Below are positions 32,412 through 41,144 of a stretch of 47,666 nucleotides of DNA, one piece after another (position 1 is the stretch's first letter; every line of letters begins with the position of its first letter). The notes under the pieces are model-generated. The model was not told the origin of the DNA. It worked only from the letters and a program-made list of their open reading frames with translations, and made no database searches. The stretch covers positions 1 to 47,666 of the forward strand of contig CANPXN010000018.1 in the NCBI GenBank assembly GCA_947586185.1, written 5' to 3'. This DNA comes from an uncultured Clostridia bacterium (GTDB lineage Bacteria > Bacillota > Clostridia > Oscillospirales > Ruminococcaceae). Position numbers and translations under genes: made by a program.

Positions 32412-32608
32412 AATCAATTTTTGAAAATTTGGTGTATTCTATTCCCCATATCTTTGTTAAGAAAAAGTTTTTTAGCTCTCTTCCAAATCTATTTTCGTCC
32501 CTTTAAGGGACGAAAATAGATTTGAAACTGGGATTCTAAAGGGACTTTGTCCCTTTAGCAGGGGGTGCGGGGGACAGAGTCCACCGCATAGTGCTTCAAA
32601 AATTGATT
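32412..32608. mobile_element. 197-bp dispersed structured element, copy 2 (MITE-like)
   Basis: Near-identical to 19491-19685. Perfect 14-bp terminal inverted repeats: AATCAATTTTTGAA (32412-32425) and TTCAAAAATTGATT (32595-32608). The 18-bp stem (32484-32501 with 32507-32524, loop TTTAA) differs from copy 1 by a compensatory T-A to A-T change. About 62 bases from GGGATTCTAAAGGG to CCGCATAGTG are identical. It sits between the divergent csoR and hemA promoters, 23 bp before the hemA -35. Confidence 0.85.
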
Positions 32609-32630
32609 CCCATGACGATACTGGCTTTGT

Positions 32631-32659
32631 TTGACTTTTCCATTAAATAAGGGTATAAT
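32631..32659 (+). promoter_or_regulatory. Sigma-A promoter of the tetrapyrrole operon
   Basis: TTGACT (32631-32636), 17-bp spacer, TATAAT (32654-32659). The hemA start is 29 bp downstream of the -10, leaving a leader of only about 20 nt, with no room for a riboswitch. Confidence 0.75.
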
Positions 32660-32687
32660 ATTGACGAGATAATCCTGACCTAAGGCG

Positions 32688-33830
32688 GTGATCAGACTGT
32701 ATTGCATAAGCATAAGCTACAAAAACGCAGATGCGGAAATCAGAAAGAGGTTTGCATTTTCAAAGGAGCTTCAGGATAAAATATTGATGGAGCTTTCGGC
32801 GCTTACAGATGTTTCCCAATGCGTTATCCTTTGTACCTGTAACCGTACCGAGCTTTATTTCTGCTCAGGCCGCAAGACTTTCGGAACTGTTATGGACAAG
32901 CTTGCGGAATATGGCGGTACAGAGTCCGGTCTGATATTGCGCTGCGCTATGGTCTATGAGGGTGACGGCGCATTATTTCACTTGTTTAAGGTTTCATGCG
33001 GAATTGAATCAATGGTCATAGGTGAGGACGAGATTTTAAGGCAGACAAAAATGGCATATAATAGGGCGGCAGAGCTTGGAACGGTTTCATACGAGCTTAA
33101 TATGACCTTTCAGGCTGCTTTTTCCTGTGCTAAAAAAATCAAGACTGTAACAGCCATTTCAAAGACCTCTGTTTCTATAGCAACGCTTGCTGCAAATAAG
33201 GCATCTGAAAGAGGTGGAAATGTACTTGTTATAGGCGCTTCCGGGGAAACCGGCTCAGCAGTGCTTAAAAATCTTCTTTCTCATAAAAATGTAAATGTTG
33301 CTGCAACTCTCAGAAAGCACAAACCGGGCATATTGGAGGTATCGGACAAAAAAGCTGAGGTAATTGATTACGACCGCAGATATGAGTATATAGGCAGGGC
33401 GGACTGTGTTGTAAGCGCAACCTCCGGTCCTCATTATACGGTTTCGTACAGAGCTGCAAAGGAGCATATTATATGCGATAAAAGAAGACTGTTTCTTGAT
33501 CTTGCGATGCCTCCTGATATTGATAAAAATATTATGAAAATACCCGGCGCAGAGCTGTATGGAATAGATTATTTTGAAAATCTTGCAGCAGGAAATAATG
33601 CTATAAAGCTTGACTGTGTAGATTCTGCTAAAGCTATAATAAGGGAATGTATTGAGGCATTAAAAAAAGAATTTTTGTTTCACAGCTTCATGCCGCATGT
33701 TGATGCTGTCAGTAAAAATGTTGAAAGAGAGGGCTTTGAAAGCCTTTTATTTTGCCTTAAATCTGAGCTTGATGCAAAGTCCCTTGAAGCAGTGCTTGAT
33801 TCAGTAAGAAAATTTGGAAAGAAAGATTAG
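32688..33830 (+). CDS. hemA: Glutamyl-tRNA reductase
   Basis: 380 aa. NADPH-dependent reduction of glutamyl-tRNA to glutamate-1-semialdehyde, the first C5-pathway step. The catalytic cysteine is C51 in CTCNRTELY. GIESMVIGEDEILRQTK and the Rossmann loop VIGASGETGSAVL follow. The family often has GAGxMG in the latter, and the protein is shorter than the usual 410-420 aa because the C-terminal dimerisation domain is reduced. GTG start at 32688 chosen by position; AAGGCGG just upstream is close to it. The operon order hemA-sirC-hemC-cobA/hemD-hemB-hemL supports the call. Confidence 0.92.
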   Translation: MIRLYCISISYKNADAEIRKRFAFSKELQDKILMELSALTDVSQCVILCTCNRTELYFCSGRKTFGTVMDKLAEYGGTESGLILRCAMVYEGDGALFHLFKVSCGIESMVIGEDEILRQTKMAYNRAAELGTVSYELNMTFQAAFSCAKKIKTVTAISKTSVSIATLAANKASERGGNVLVIGASGETGSAVLKNLLSHKNVNVAATLRKHKPGILEVSDKKAEVIDYDRRYEYIGRADCVVSATSGPHYTVSYRAAKEHIICDKRRLFLDLAMPPDIDKNIMKIPGAELYGIDYFENLAAGNNAIKLDCVDSAKAIIRECIEALKKEFLFHSFMPHVDAVSKNVEREGFESLLFCLKSELDAKSLEAVLDSVRKFGKKD

Positions 33831-33833
33831 CTT

Positions 33834-34457
33834 ATGGGATATTTTCCGTTTTATATTGATATTAAAGATAAAAAATGTGTGATTGCCGGAGGCGGAAGGG
33901 TGGCTTTGAGAAAGATTGAAAAGCTTATTCCCTTTGAGCCGGATATAACCGTCATAGCTCCTGAGATTAATTCAGAAATTGAAAGATTTGGAGTTAAGCT
34001 CTTCAGGAGAAAAATTCAGGACAGTGATTTTGACGGAGCTTTTTTTGCAGTAAGCGCAACGGATGACGAGGAAGTAAACTGCCATGTTTTTGAGCTTTGC
34101 AGCCACCGTGGGATCCTTATAAACACTGTTGACGATATGGAAAAGTGCGGATTTATTTTCCCTGCACTTGTTAAAAGGGATAATATAACTATCAGCGTTT
34201 CGACCTCCGGAAAAAGTCCTGCATATGCAGCCTATTTAAGAGGCAGGATAGAGGATATTACCGGTGAAGATGATGAGAAGATAGTGGAAACCCTTTGGAG
34301 ATTCCGTCCGATCATAAAGAAAAAAATCAGTGATCCGGGAAAGAGAAAGCTTATTTTTGAAAGACTTGCTGATATATGCGTTAAAAACGGAGGTATTCCT
34401 GAGGACGGCTTTATTTTAGATTTTATTGAGGAAATGAATAACAGATATGAAGATTAG
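33834..34457 (+). CDS. Precorrin-2 dehydrogenase/sirohydrochlorin ferrochelatase (CysG N-terminal/Met8p type)
   Basis: 207 aa. It oxidises precorrin-2 to sirohydrochlorin with NAD+ and may insert iron to give sirohaem. The N-terminal CVIAGGGRVALRKIEKL Rossmann loop (about 15-31), VSATDDEEVN, and INTVDDMEKCGFIFPALVKR with TSGKSPAYA match the CysG N-terminal/SirC/YlnF family. A C-terminal helical part is present. It starts 3 bp after hemA and overlaps hemC by 11 bp, indicating coupled translation. Together with CobA downstream it points to sirohaem, not haem, as an operon product. Confidence 0.92.
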   Translation: MGYFPFYIDIKDKKCVIAGGGRVALRKIEKLIPFEPDITVIAPEINSEIERFGVKLFRRKIQDSDFDGAFFAVSATDDEEVNCHVFELCSHRGILINTVDDMEKCGFIFPALVKRDNITISVSTSGKSPAYAAYLRGRIEDITGEDDEKIVETLWRFRPIIKKKISDPGKRKLIFERLADICVKNGGIPEDGFILDFIEEMNNRYED

Positions 34458-35310
34458 GATCGGTACAAGACAGAGCAGACTTGCAATGGCTCAGACGCAT
34501 ATAGTAAGAGGTCTTATAAGCTCTGCTTTTCCACATATAGAAACAGAGATCGTTCCCATTGCCACAAAGGGAGACAGAATAAAAGACATTCCTCTTTCGC
34601 AGATCGGCGGCAGAGGAGTTTTTGCAGGAGAGCTCGAAAAGGCTTTACAGAACGGTAGAATTGATATTGCAGTTCACAGCGCAAAGGACCTTCCGGTTAG
34701 ACTTGGAGAGGGATTGGAAATATCCGGAACTCCTGCAAGGGGAAATCCTGTAGATGTAATATTGACTCGCAAGGGTGAAATGCCTGACAGAATGGTAAAT
34801 CCGGTTATTGGTACGGGGAGCATGAGGAGAAGAGCTTTTGCAGGCAAACATTATCCGGATGCTGTATTTAAAGATATAAGGGGCAATATTGATACCAGAA
34901 TACAGAAGCTCCTTGACGGACAATATGATGGTATCATACTTGCAGCGGCAGGGCTTGAAAGGCTTGGGATATACGAAAGCGATGATTATGATGTAATGGA
35001 GTTTGATTGCACAGAGTTCCTTCCTGCGCCTTGTCAGGGGATAATTGCGGTTGAAAGCAGAGCCGGAAGTGAAATATCACAGGCTGTAAGAAAAATAAGC
35101 AGTAGCGATACTTTTATTTGCTTTGAAGCTGAAAGACAGGTACTGAGACTTCTTGATTCTGGCTGCTCATCACCTGTGGGAGCATATTCTCAAATAATTA
35201 ACAGAAAGATACATCTGTCGGTATCCTGTGACGGTAAAAGGATCGAAAGGGGCAGCAGTGATTCGGCAGAATATCGGGAGCTTGCAGAGGAGCTGGTTTC
35301 ACGCTTATGA
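34447..35310 (+). CDS. hemC: Hydroxymethylbilane synthase (porphobilinogen deaminase)
   Basis: 287 aa, slightly short of the usual 300-315. It polymerises four porphobilinogens on a dipyrromethane cofactor. IGTRQSRLAMAQT opens the protein; the substrate arginines are in GSMRRRAFAGKHYPD and RGNIDTRIQKL; the catalytic aspartate lies in HSAKDLPV; the cofactor cysteine is C240 in LLDSGCSSPVGAY. The C-terminal domain is reduced. It overlaps sirC (11 bp) and cobA-hemD (4 bp). Confidence 0.95.
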   Translation: MKIRIGTRQSRLAMAQTHIVRGLISSAFPHIETEIVPIATKGDRIKDIPLSQIGGRGVFAGELEKALQNGRIDIAVHSAKDLPVRLGEGLEISGTPARGNPVDVILTRKGEMPDRMVNPVIGTGSMRRRAFAGKHYPDAVFKDIRGNIDTRIQKLLDGQYDGIILAAAGLERLGIYESDDYDVMEFDCTEFLPAPCQGIIAVESRAGSEISQAVRKISSSDTFICFEAERQVLRLLDSGCSSPVGAYSQIINRKIHLSVSCDGKRIERGSSDSAEYRELAEELVSRL

Positions 35311-36803
35311 ATGGAAAGGTCTATATTGTAGGAGCAGGCTGCGGAAGCTATGACCTTATAACGCTTAGGGGTATGAAAATTTTAGGAAAGTGCAGCGTTA
35401 TTGTTTATGACAGCCTTATTGACAAAAAGCTGCTTTCCTTTGCAGGAGAGGGAGCTGAAAAGATATGCGTGGGGAAACGTGCAGGCATTCACAGCGAAAC
35501 TCAGGAAAGGATAAATGAAATTCTCGTAGCCAAGGCAAAAGCGGGTAAAACAGTTTGTCGCTTAAAAGGAGGCGATCCCTTTGTTTTCGGCAGAGGTGGA
35601 GAAGAGGCGGCAGAGCTTGAGAGAAATTCTGTTCCATACGAAATTGTGCCGGGAATATCCTCTTCCATAGCTGTTCCTGAGCTTGCGGGCATACCGGTCA
35701 CTCACAGAAAAATAAGCAGGAGCTTTCATGTTATAACCGGTCATACCGCCGGGGATGCGCTGCCTGAAAATATAAGGCGGTATGCTCAGTTTGATGGAAC
35801 GCTGATTTTCCTTATGGGTTTAAAAAATCTCGACAGGATAGCACAGGAGCTTATAGCCGGCGGTAAGCCGGGGAGCACTCCTGCGGCAGTTATTTCAGAG
35901 GGAGCTTCACCATGTCAGGTCACAGTAAGAGGAACTATTGAAAGCATATACGATAATGTTATTGAAAGCGGAATAAAGGCTCCGGCGGTAATTGTTGCAG
36001 GAGATACTGCCGGATTTGATTTTACTTCCGATTTGCTGAAAAAAGCTGTGTCTGTAACAGTTGCAGGGACAAGGAGGTTTACTGAAAAGCTTTCTCGAAT
36101 ATTGGGTGAAGCAGGTGCGGAAACTGAAAGATTTGATTGTCTGCGTATAAAGGAATACGTTGACAATTCTCTATTTGACGATGCTTTAAAGAATGTATGC
36201 CGTTATAGGTGGATAGTCCTTACAAGTATAAACGGAGTAGAAATATTTTTTAAGCGTCTGAAAAAGCTTAAGCTGGATATAAGGACTTTGACTGGGATAA
36301 GGTTTGCTGTTATAGGAAGCGGAACTGCCGAGGCTATGGAAAAGCATGGCGTTTTTCCGGAGCTTATTCCTGAAAAATATACCTCTGAGTCTCTTGGAGC
36401 AGAGCTTTTGTCAGCTGTTAAAAAAGACGAAAGGGTATTGCTCCTTCGGGCGGAGCAAGGTTCAAGGGCGCTTACGGATATGCTTTGCAGAAATAATATT
36501 GCCTATGACGATATAAAGATCTATGACGCTGTGAGCTGTGAGGTTTTCCATGAAAAGAAGATCAGTACGGATTTTATTGTGTTTTCAAGCGGCTGTGGAG
36601 TGAGAGCTTTTTTTGAACAGGGATTTTACACTGCTGAAAATACAAAAGCAGTTTGTATAGGAAACGTTACTGCCAATGTTCTTGAAAAATATTATAAGGG
36701 GAAATACCTTGTCGCTGAAACTCAGAATGTTCAGGGTATAAGGGATACGATTCTAAGGGAGGTTTATAAGAATGAGAAGATTCAGACGGCTGAGGACAAG
36801 TGA
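35307..36803 (+). CDS. Fusion: uroporphyrinogen-III C-methyltransferase (CobA) and uroporphyrinogen-III synthase (HemD)
   Basis: 498 aa. Residues 1-240 are a SUMT methylase (GAGCGSYDLITLRGMKIL, LKGGDPFVFGRGGEEA, FHVITGHTAGDALP, DGTLIFLMGLKNL), which uses two SAM to make precorrin-2. Residues about 245-498 are HemD (VTVAGTRRFTEKLS, VLTSINGVEIFFKRL, FIVFSSGCGVRAFFEQG, CIGNVTANVLEK), which closes the macrocycle. This CobA-HemD fusion is common in Clostridia and channels uroporphyrinogen III to sirohaem or cobalamin. It begins inside hemC (4-bp overlap) and overlaps hemB by 32 bp. Confidence 0.95.
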   Translation: MNGKVYIVGAGCGSYDLITLRGMKILGKCSVIVYDSLIDKKLLSFAGEGAEKICVGKRAGIHSETQERINEILVAKAKAGKTVCRLKGGDPFVFGRGGEEAAELERNSVPYEIVPGISSSIAVPELAGIPVTHRKISRSFHVITGHTAGDALPENIRRYAQFDGTLIFLMGLKNLDRIAQELIAGGKPGSTPAAVISEGASPCQVTVRGTIESIYDNVIESGIKAPAVIVAGDTAGFDFTSDLLKKAVSVTVAGTRRFTEKLSRILGEAGAETERFDCLRIKEYVDNSLFDDALKNVCRYRWIVLTSINGVEIFFKRLKKLKLDIRTLTGIRFAVIGSGTAEAMEKHGVFPELIPEKYTSESLGAELLSAVKKDERVLLLRAEQGSRALTDMLCRNNIAYDDIKIYDAVSCEVFHEKKISTDFIVFSSGCGVRAFFEQGFYTAENTKAVCIGNVTANVLEKYYKGKYLVAETQNVQGIRDTILREVYKNEKIQTAEDK

Positions 36804-37740
36804 AAGCATGCGCAGACTTGTGCGTGAAACGCATGTTGAAAAAAGCGACCTTATTTATCCGGTTTTTATTACAGAGGGTAAGGAAATAAAAAATCCGGTG
36901 GAATCTATGCCCGGAGTTTTTCAGTATTCAATTGATATGCTGAGTGAAATTCTGGACAGGGTTGCAGAAAGCGGTATTTCGGGAATACTTGTTTTCGGCA
37001 TACCTAACCATAAGGATGAGCAGGCGACGGAGGCATATAACCCCGATGGAATTACTCAGAGGGCAGTAAGATATATAAAGTCAAGATACCCGGAGCTTAT
37101 TATAATTGCAGATGTATGTCTTTGTGAATATACATCTCACGGACACTGTGGAGTAGTATGCGGTGAAAAGATCCTCAATGATGAAACTCTTCCTTTGCTT
37201 TCAAAAATGGCGGTAAGCCTTGCAGAGGCTGGCGCAGATATTATTGCTCCATCAGATATGATGGATGGTAGAGTAGCGGCTATAAGGAATGCTCTTGATG
37301 AAAATGGCTTTGCAGATACGCCAGTGCTTTCCTACAGCGCAAAATTTGCTTCGGCATATTATTCGCCGTTCAGGGATGCAGCACAGTCTGCACCGGGATT
37401 TGGCGACAGAAAGACTTATCAGATGGATTGCGCTAACGGACGGGAGGCGCTGCGTGAGATCGAGGACGATATTGAGGAGGGAGCGGATATGGTTATGGTG
37501 AAGCCTGCCCTTGCATACCTTGATCTTGTCAGAGCTGCAAAAGATAGGTTCAGTCTTCCAATTGCCGCTTATAATGTAAGCGGAGAATACTCCATGGTAA
37601 AGGCGGCTGCAAAGCTTGGCTTTATAGACGAGAAGAAAATCGTTATGGAAAACCTGATATCAATAAAGCGTGCCGGAGCTGACATTATTATCACATATCA
37701 TGCTCTTGATGCGGCAGAGTGGCTGGAGGAGCAGAAATGA
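36772..37740 (+). CDS. hemB: Porphobilinogen synthase (5-aminolevulinate dehydratase)
   Basis: 322 aa. It condenses two 5-aminolevulinates to porphobilinogen. The active-site lysines are in YSAKFASAYYSPFRDA and MVKPALAYLD. The zinc-type cysteine cluster ADVCLCEYTSHGHCG marks it as a zinc-dependent form. The N terminus FRRLRTSESMRRLVRET is typical. It starts 32 bp before the end of the cobA-hemD gene and shares its last bases with the hemL start. Confidence 0.96.
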   Translation: MRRFRRLRTSESMRRLVRETHVEKSDLIYPVFITEGKEIKNPVESMPGVFQYSIDMLSEILDRVAESGISGILVFGIPNHKDEQATEAYNPDGITQRAVRYIKSRYPELIIIADVCLCEYTSHGHCGVVCGEKILNDETLPLLSKMAVSLAEAGADIIAPSDMMDGRVAAIRNALDENGFADTPVLSYSAKFASAYYSPFRDAAQSAPGFGDRKTYQMDCANGREALREIEDDIEEGADMVMVKPALAYLDLVRAAKDRFSLPIAAYNVSGEYSMVKAAAKLGFIDEKKIVMENLISIKRAGADIIITYHALDAAEWLEEQK

Positions 37741-38999
37741 ATACTGAAAAATCGCAAAGGCTTTACAAGAAGGCGTTGGAGTTTATGCCCGGGGGAGTGA
37801 ACAGTCCGGTAAGGGCATTTAAAAGCGTTGGTATGACTCCGATCTTTATTGACCATGCAGACGGCGATATTATTTACGATGCTGACGGTAATAAATTTAT
37901 TGATTATGTTTGTTCATGGGGTCCAAATATTCTTGGACATAATAACAAAGCTGTGACAGATGCTGTAAAGAAAAGCTGTGATAAGGGCCTTACCTTTGGC
38001 GCATGCCATGAAGGAGAAATCAGGCTTGCTGAAAAAATAAAAAGTCATATTCCCTCAATGGAAATGCTGAGGCTTGTAAACTCCGGAACTGAGGCGGTGA
38101 TGAGCGCTGTAAGAGCGGCAAGAGGTTTTACCGGACGGGATAAGATCATAAAATTCGAGGGCTGCTATCACGGCCACTCCGATGGACTTCTTGTTAAGGG
38201 TGGCTCAGGACTTCTTACGGGTTCTGTGCCGGACAGCGCAGGAGTTCCGGTTGGTTTTACTGAAAATACGCTCGTTGCCGGATATAATGATACGGATTCA
38301 GTAGCTGCACTTTTTGATAAATATCCGGATGGAATTGCCTGTGTTATAGTAGAGCCTTGTGCTGCAAATATGGGAGTTGTTCCTCCTGAAAAGGGATTTT
38401 TACAGTTTCTTAGGGATATAACTTCCGAGCATGGAGCACTTCTTATTTTTGACGAGGTGATAACCGGTTTCCGTCTTGGAATTGGCGGAGCGCAGGCTTT
38501 TTACGGAGTAATGCCTGATATGAATACTCTTGGCAAAATTGTGGGCGGAGGAATGCCTCTTGCAGCTTATGGTGGAAAGAGAGAGATCATGGAGCTTGTT
38601 GCGCCTGTGGGTTCAGTGTATCAGGCCGGAACTTTATCGGGAAATCCTGTTGCAGTTGCCGCAGGACTTGCAGTTCTGGAGATTCTTGAGAACTCTCCGG
38701 AGATATATGACGAGCTTGAAAAAAAGTCCGCTATGATTGAAGCTGCAATGAAAACCGCAGGACTTAATGTTAACCGTGCCGGCTCTTTGCTTACAGCTTT
38801 CTTTACGAATGAAACGGTAAGGGACTGTAAAAGCGCCCGTACCTCGGACACAAGCAGATATGCGGAATTTTTCAAGTATCTTTTCAGCAGGAATATTTAT
38901 ATAGCTCCGTCCCAGTTTGAGGCAATGTTCGTTTCAGCCGCTCATTGTTACGCAGATATTGAATACACCTGTAACGTAATAAGAAGCTGGAGGGGATGA
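37737..38999 (+). CDS. hemL: Glutamate-1-semialdehyde 2,1-aminomutase
   Basis: 420-aa PLP enzyme that makes 5-aminolevulinate from the product of HemA. The family start SQRLYKKALEFMPGGVNSPV, NSGTEAVMSAVRAARGFTGR, CYHGHSDGLL, FDEVITGFRLG and the PLP lysine in NTLGKIVGGGMPL are all present. ATG 37737 overlaps the hemB stop (ATGA) and is preceded by GGAGGA, so it is preferred over a GTG at 37719. Confidence 0.96.
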   Translation: MNTEKSQRLYKKALEFMPGGVNSPVRAFKSVGMTPIFIDHADGDIIYDADGNKFIDYVCSWGPNILGHNNKAVTDAVKKSCDKGLTFGACHEGEIRLAEKIKSHIPSMEMLRLVNSGTEAVMSAVRAARGFTGRDKIIKFEGCYHGHSDGLLVKGGSGLLTGSVPDSAGVPVGFTENTLVAGYNDTDSVAALFDKYPDGIACVIVEPCAANMGVVPPEKGFLQFLRDITSEHGALLIFDEVITGFRLGIGGAQAFYGVMPDMNTLGKIVGGGMPLAAYGGKREIMELVAPVGSVYQAGTLSGNPVAVAAGLAVLEILENSPEIYDELEKKSAMIEAAMKTAGLNVNRAGSLLTAFFTNETVRDCKSARTSDTSRYAEFFKYLFSRNIYIAPSQFEAMFVSAAHCYADIEYTCNVIRSWRG

Positions 39000-39004
39000 T
39001 ATTG

Positions 39005-39751
39005 ATGCTCACTGACAAACAGAAGGAAAGATATGCAAGACAGATAAGCCTTGAGGAAATTGGTCTGGAGGGGCAGAAAAAGCTTTTAAACGCTAAGATC
39101 CTCATTATCGGCGCAGGAGGACTTGGATCTCCTGCGGCTATGTACCTTGCGGCTGCCGGAGCAGGAACTATTGGCATTGCTGATTCTGATTCAGTTGACC
39201 TTTCAAATCTTCAAAGGCAGATACTGCACTCCGTAAAGGATATAGAAAGACCAAAGGTTATTTCTGCCTCAGAGTCTATGAGAGCTTTGAATCCTGATGT
39301 TACGGTTATACCATATCATGTGTTTTTAAACGATAATAATATAAGGAAGATAATAAGAGATTTTGATTTTGTCCTTGACTGTACTGATAATTTTTCATCT
39401 AAATTTATAATAAATGACGCATGCGTTTTGGAGGAGAAACCTTTTGTACATGCGGGAATAATGAATTTCAGCGGTCAGCTTATGACTTATGTGCCGGGAC
39501 AGGGTCCTTGCTACAGATGTATCTTTAAGGAGCCTCCTAAAGTGGAGATGGCTGCTCCGGGAGTAATTGGCGCAGTTGCAGGAACGATAGGCTGTCTTCA
39601 GGCACTGGAGGCTATAAAGTATATTACTGGAGCAGGACAGCTTCTGACAGGTTGTCTTCTTACCTTTGACGGGCTTAAAATGGAATTCAGAAAGTTAAAG
39701 CTTACAAAATCGGAGAGCTGTCCGGTATGTGGAAACATTGCAGGTGAATAA
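39005..39751 (+). CDS. E1-like adenylyltransferase (ThiF/MoeB/HesA family)
   Basis: 248 aa. Rossmann ATP-binding loop ILIIGAGGLGSPAAMYLAAA (33-52), DSDSVDLSNLQRQILH with the conserved arginine, DCTDNFSSKFIINDAC, and a structural zinc site from CYRC (169-172) and CPVC (239-242). GVIGAVAGTIGCLQALEAIK is the ThiF/MoeB helix. The family activates the C terminus of a small ubiquitin-like sulfur carrier (ThiS or MoaD). No such carrier gene is in the window. ATG 39005 is chosen because GGAGGGG lies 9 bp upstream; ATG 38996 lies on that site itself. It directly follows hemL. Confidence 0.9.
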   Translation: MLTDKQKERYARQISLEEIGLEGQKKLLNAKILIIGAGGLGSPAAMYLAAAGAGTIGIADSDSVDLSNLQRQILHSVKDIERPKVISASESMRALNPDVTVIPYHVFLNDNNIRKIIRDFDFVLDCTDNFSSKFIINDACVLEEKPFVHAGIMNFSGQLMTYVPGQGPCYRCIFKEPPKVEMAAPGVIGAVAGTIGCLQALEAIKYITGAGQLLTGCLLTFDGLKMEFRKLKLTKSESCPVCGNIAGE

Positions 39752-39831
39752 TTTTTGTTTTATAAACGGATAATACATAAAGGCGCATGCCCTTTGTGAG
39801 GTGTGCTAAAAAATATTACCGGAGATAAGCA

Positions 39832-40746
39832 ATGATGTATGATGTTATAATTATAGGAAGTGGTCCGGCAGGGCTATCGGCAGCCGTTTATGCTCAGAGG
39901 GCATGCCTTAAATGTGTTATCGCAGAAAAGCTTCACAGAGGAACAGGACAGATCTCAGAGGGCGGAAAGGTTGACAACTATCCGGGGATTTACGGAGTAA
40001 GCGGCTTTGAGCTGGGAGAGAAATTCCGCAGTCATGCTGAGAGCCTTGGCGCTGAGTTTTACGAGGGTGAAGCCGTGTCGATAACTCCTTTAAAGGACAT
40101 GTACAAAGTGAGCTTTTCTGACGGAAACGCTTTTGACACAAGGACAATTATTTATGCCGCAGGAACATCAAGGCGCAGACTTGGAGTGCCGGGAGAAGCT
40201 GAGTTTACCGGAAAGGGAGTGTCCTATTGCGCAGTATGCGACGGAGCGTTTTACAAAAATAAAACGGTTGCTGTAATAGGAGGCGGCGATACGGCTTTGG
40301 GGGATGCGGAGATATTATCGTCAATTGCCGAAAAAGTGTATCTTATTCACCGCCGCAGTGAGTTTAGGGCAGGAGCTGCGCTTCAAAAGAGGGTGTCAAA
40401 GCTTTCAAATGTGGAATTCCTTATGAACAGCACTGTAAGTAAAATATCAGGGGAGGGAAAAGTCCGTTCTTTGACAGTTAGCTATAACGCAGCGGAAAGA
40501 GTGCTACCCGTTGATGGAGTATTTGTCGCTGTAGGCTCAAGTCCAAACTCAGGTTTGTTGAAGGGGATCGCAGAGCTTGACAGCAGCGGCTATGTAATCG
40601 CCGGTGAGGACGGCAAAACAACGGCAAAAGGAATTTTTGCGGCAGGAGATGTGCGTGTAAAAAATCTCAGGCAGGTGGTTACGGCGGCTGCGGACGGAGC
40701 AAACTGTGCGGACTCGGCGGAGAGGTATATTTTTGAAAACAAGTAA
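39832..40746 (+). CDS. trxB: Thioredoxin reductase
   Basis: 304-aa flavoprotein that passes electrons from NADPH to thioredoxin. FAD loop IIIGSGPAGLSAAVYAQRA (7-25), the redox pair C133/C136 in SYCAVCDGAF, NADPH loop VIGGGDTALGDAEIL and the FAD tail GIFAAGDVRVKNLRQVVTAA. The NADPH motif has the H-R-R pair (IHRRSEF) expected for NADPH rather than ferredoxin. ATG 39832 has GGAG 7 bp upstream. Its 80-bp leader has a small hairpin (AAAGG...CCTTT near 39779-39795) but no strong terminator, so it may belong to the hem transcript. Confidence 0.94.
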   Translation: MMYDVIIIGSGPAGLSAAVYAQRACLKCVIAEKLHRGTGQISEGGKVDNYPGIYGVSGFELGEKFRSHAESLGAEFYEGEAVSITPLKDMYKVSFSDGNAFDTRTIIYAAGTSRRRLGVPGEAEFTGKGVSYCAVCDGAFYKNKTVAVIGGGDTALGDAEILSSIAEKVYLIHRRSEFRAGAALQKRVSKLSNVEFLMNSTVSKISGEGKVRSLTVSYNAAERVLPVDGVFVAVGSSPNSGLLKGIAELDSSGYVIAGEDGKTTAKGIFAAGDVRVKNLRQVVTAAADGANCADSAERYIFENK

Positions 40747-40771
40747 GACATAATTTAAGAGGATGACAGCT

Positions 40772-41137
40772 ATGATCAATTGTTTATTTGTGGGCATCGG
40801 CGGATTTATTGGCTCGGTAATGCGGTATCTTATAGGGCTTGTGCCGATTAAAGACAGCGGCGGATTTCCGGTAAAGACTTTTATTATAAATATATTGGGA
40901 GCATTTTTGATCGGTGTTATAGTTTCTCTTGCGGCGAGAAATAAGGATATTGATCCAAAAATAGTTCTTATGCTTAAAGTAGGAGTATGCGGAGGGTTTA
41001 CTACATTTTCAACCTTTGCCTATGAGATGAGCGGACTTTTAAGCGGACATCATATTTTTATCGGGATAGTATATGCTGCGCTCAGTATAATACTGGGGAT
41101 TATTGCAGTATACTTAGGACAGACTGTGATAAGGTAG
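40772..41137 (+). CDS. crcB: Fluoride ion channel CrcB/FluC
   Basis: 121-aa membrane protein with four helices. GGFIGSVMRYLIG, FIINILGAFLIGVIVS and GVCGGFTTFSTFAYEM are the family motifs; the phenylalanines of the last segment line the fluoride pore. Fluc channels work as antiparallel dimers and relieve fluoride toxicity. Only one crcB gene is present, as is usual for a homodimeric channel. ATG 40772 has AAGAGGA 8 bp upstream; ATG 40763 overlaps this site. It is 25 bp after trxB and has no fluoride riboswitch. Confidence 0.93.
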   Translation: MINCLFVGIGGFIGSVMRYLIGLVPIKDSGGFPVKTFIINILGAFLIGVIVSLAARNKDIDPKIVLMLKVGVCGGFTTFSTFAYEMSGLLSGHHIFIGIVYAALSIILGIIAVYLGQTVIR

Positions 41138-41144
41138 GTGGGTT

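Noticed and set aside
40747-40771. Fluoride riboswitch before crcB
   Set aside because: trxB ends 25 bp upstream, leaving no room, and no GATGGxGTCC-like motif is visible.
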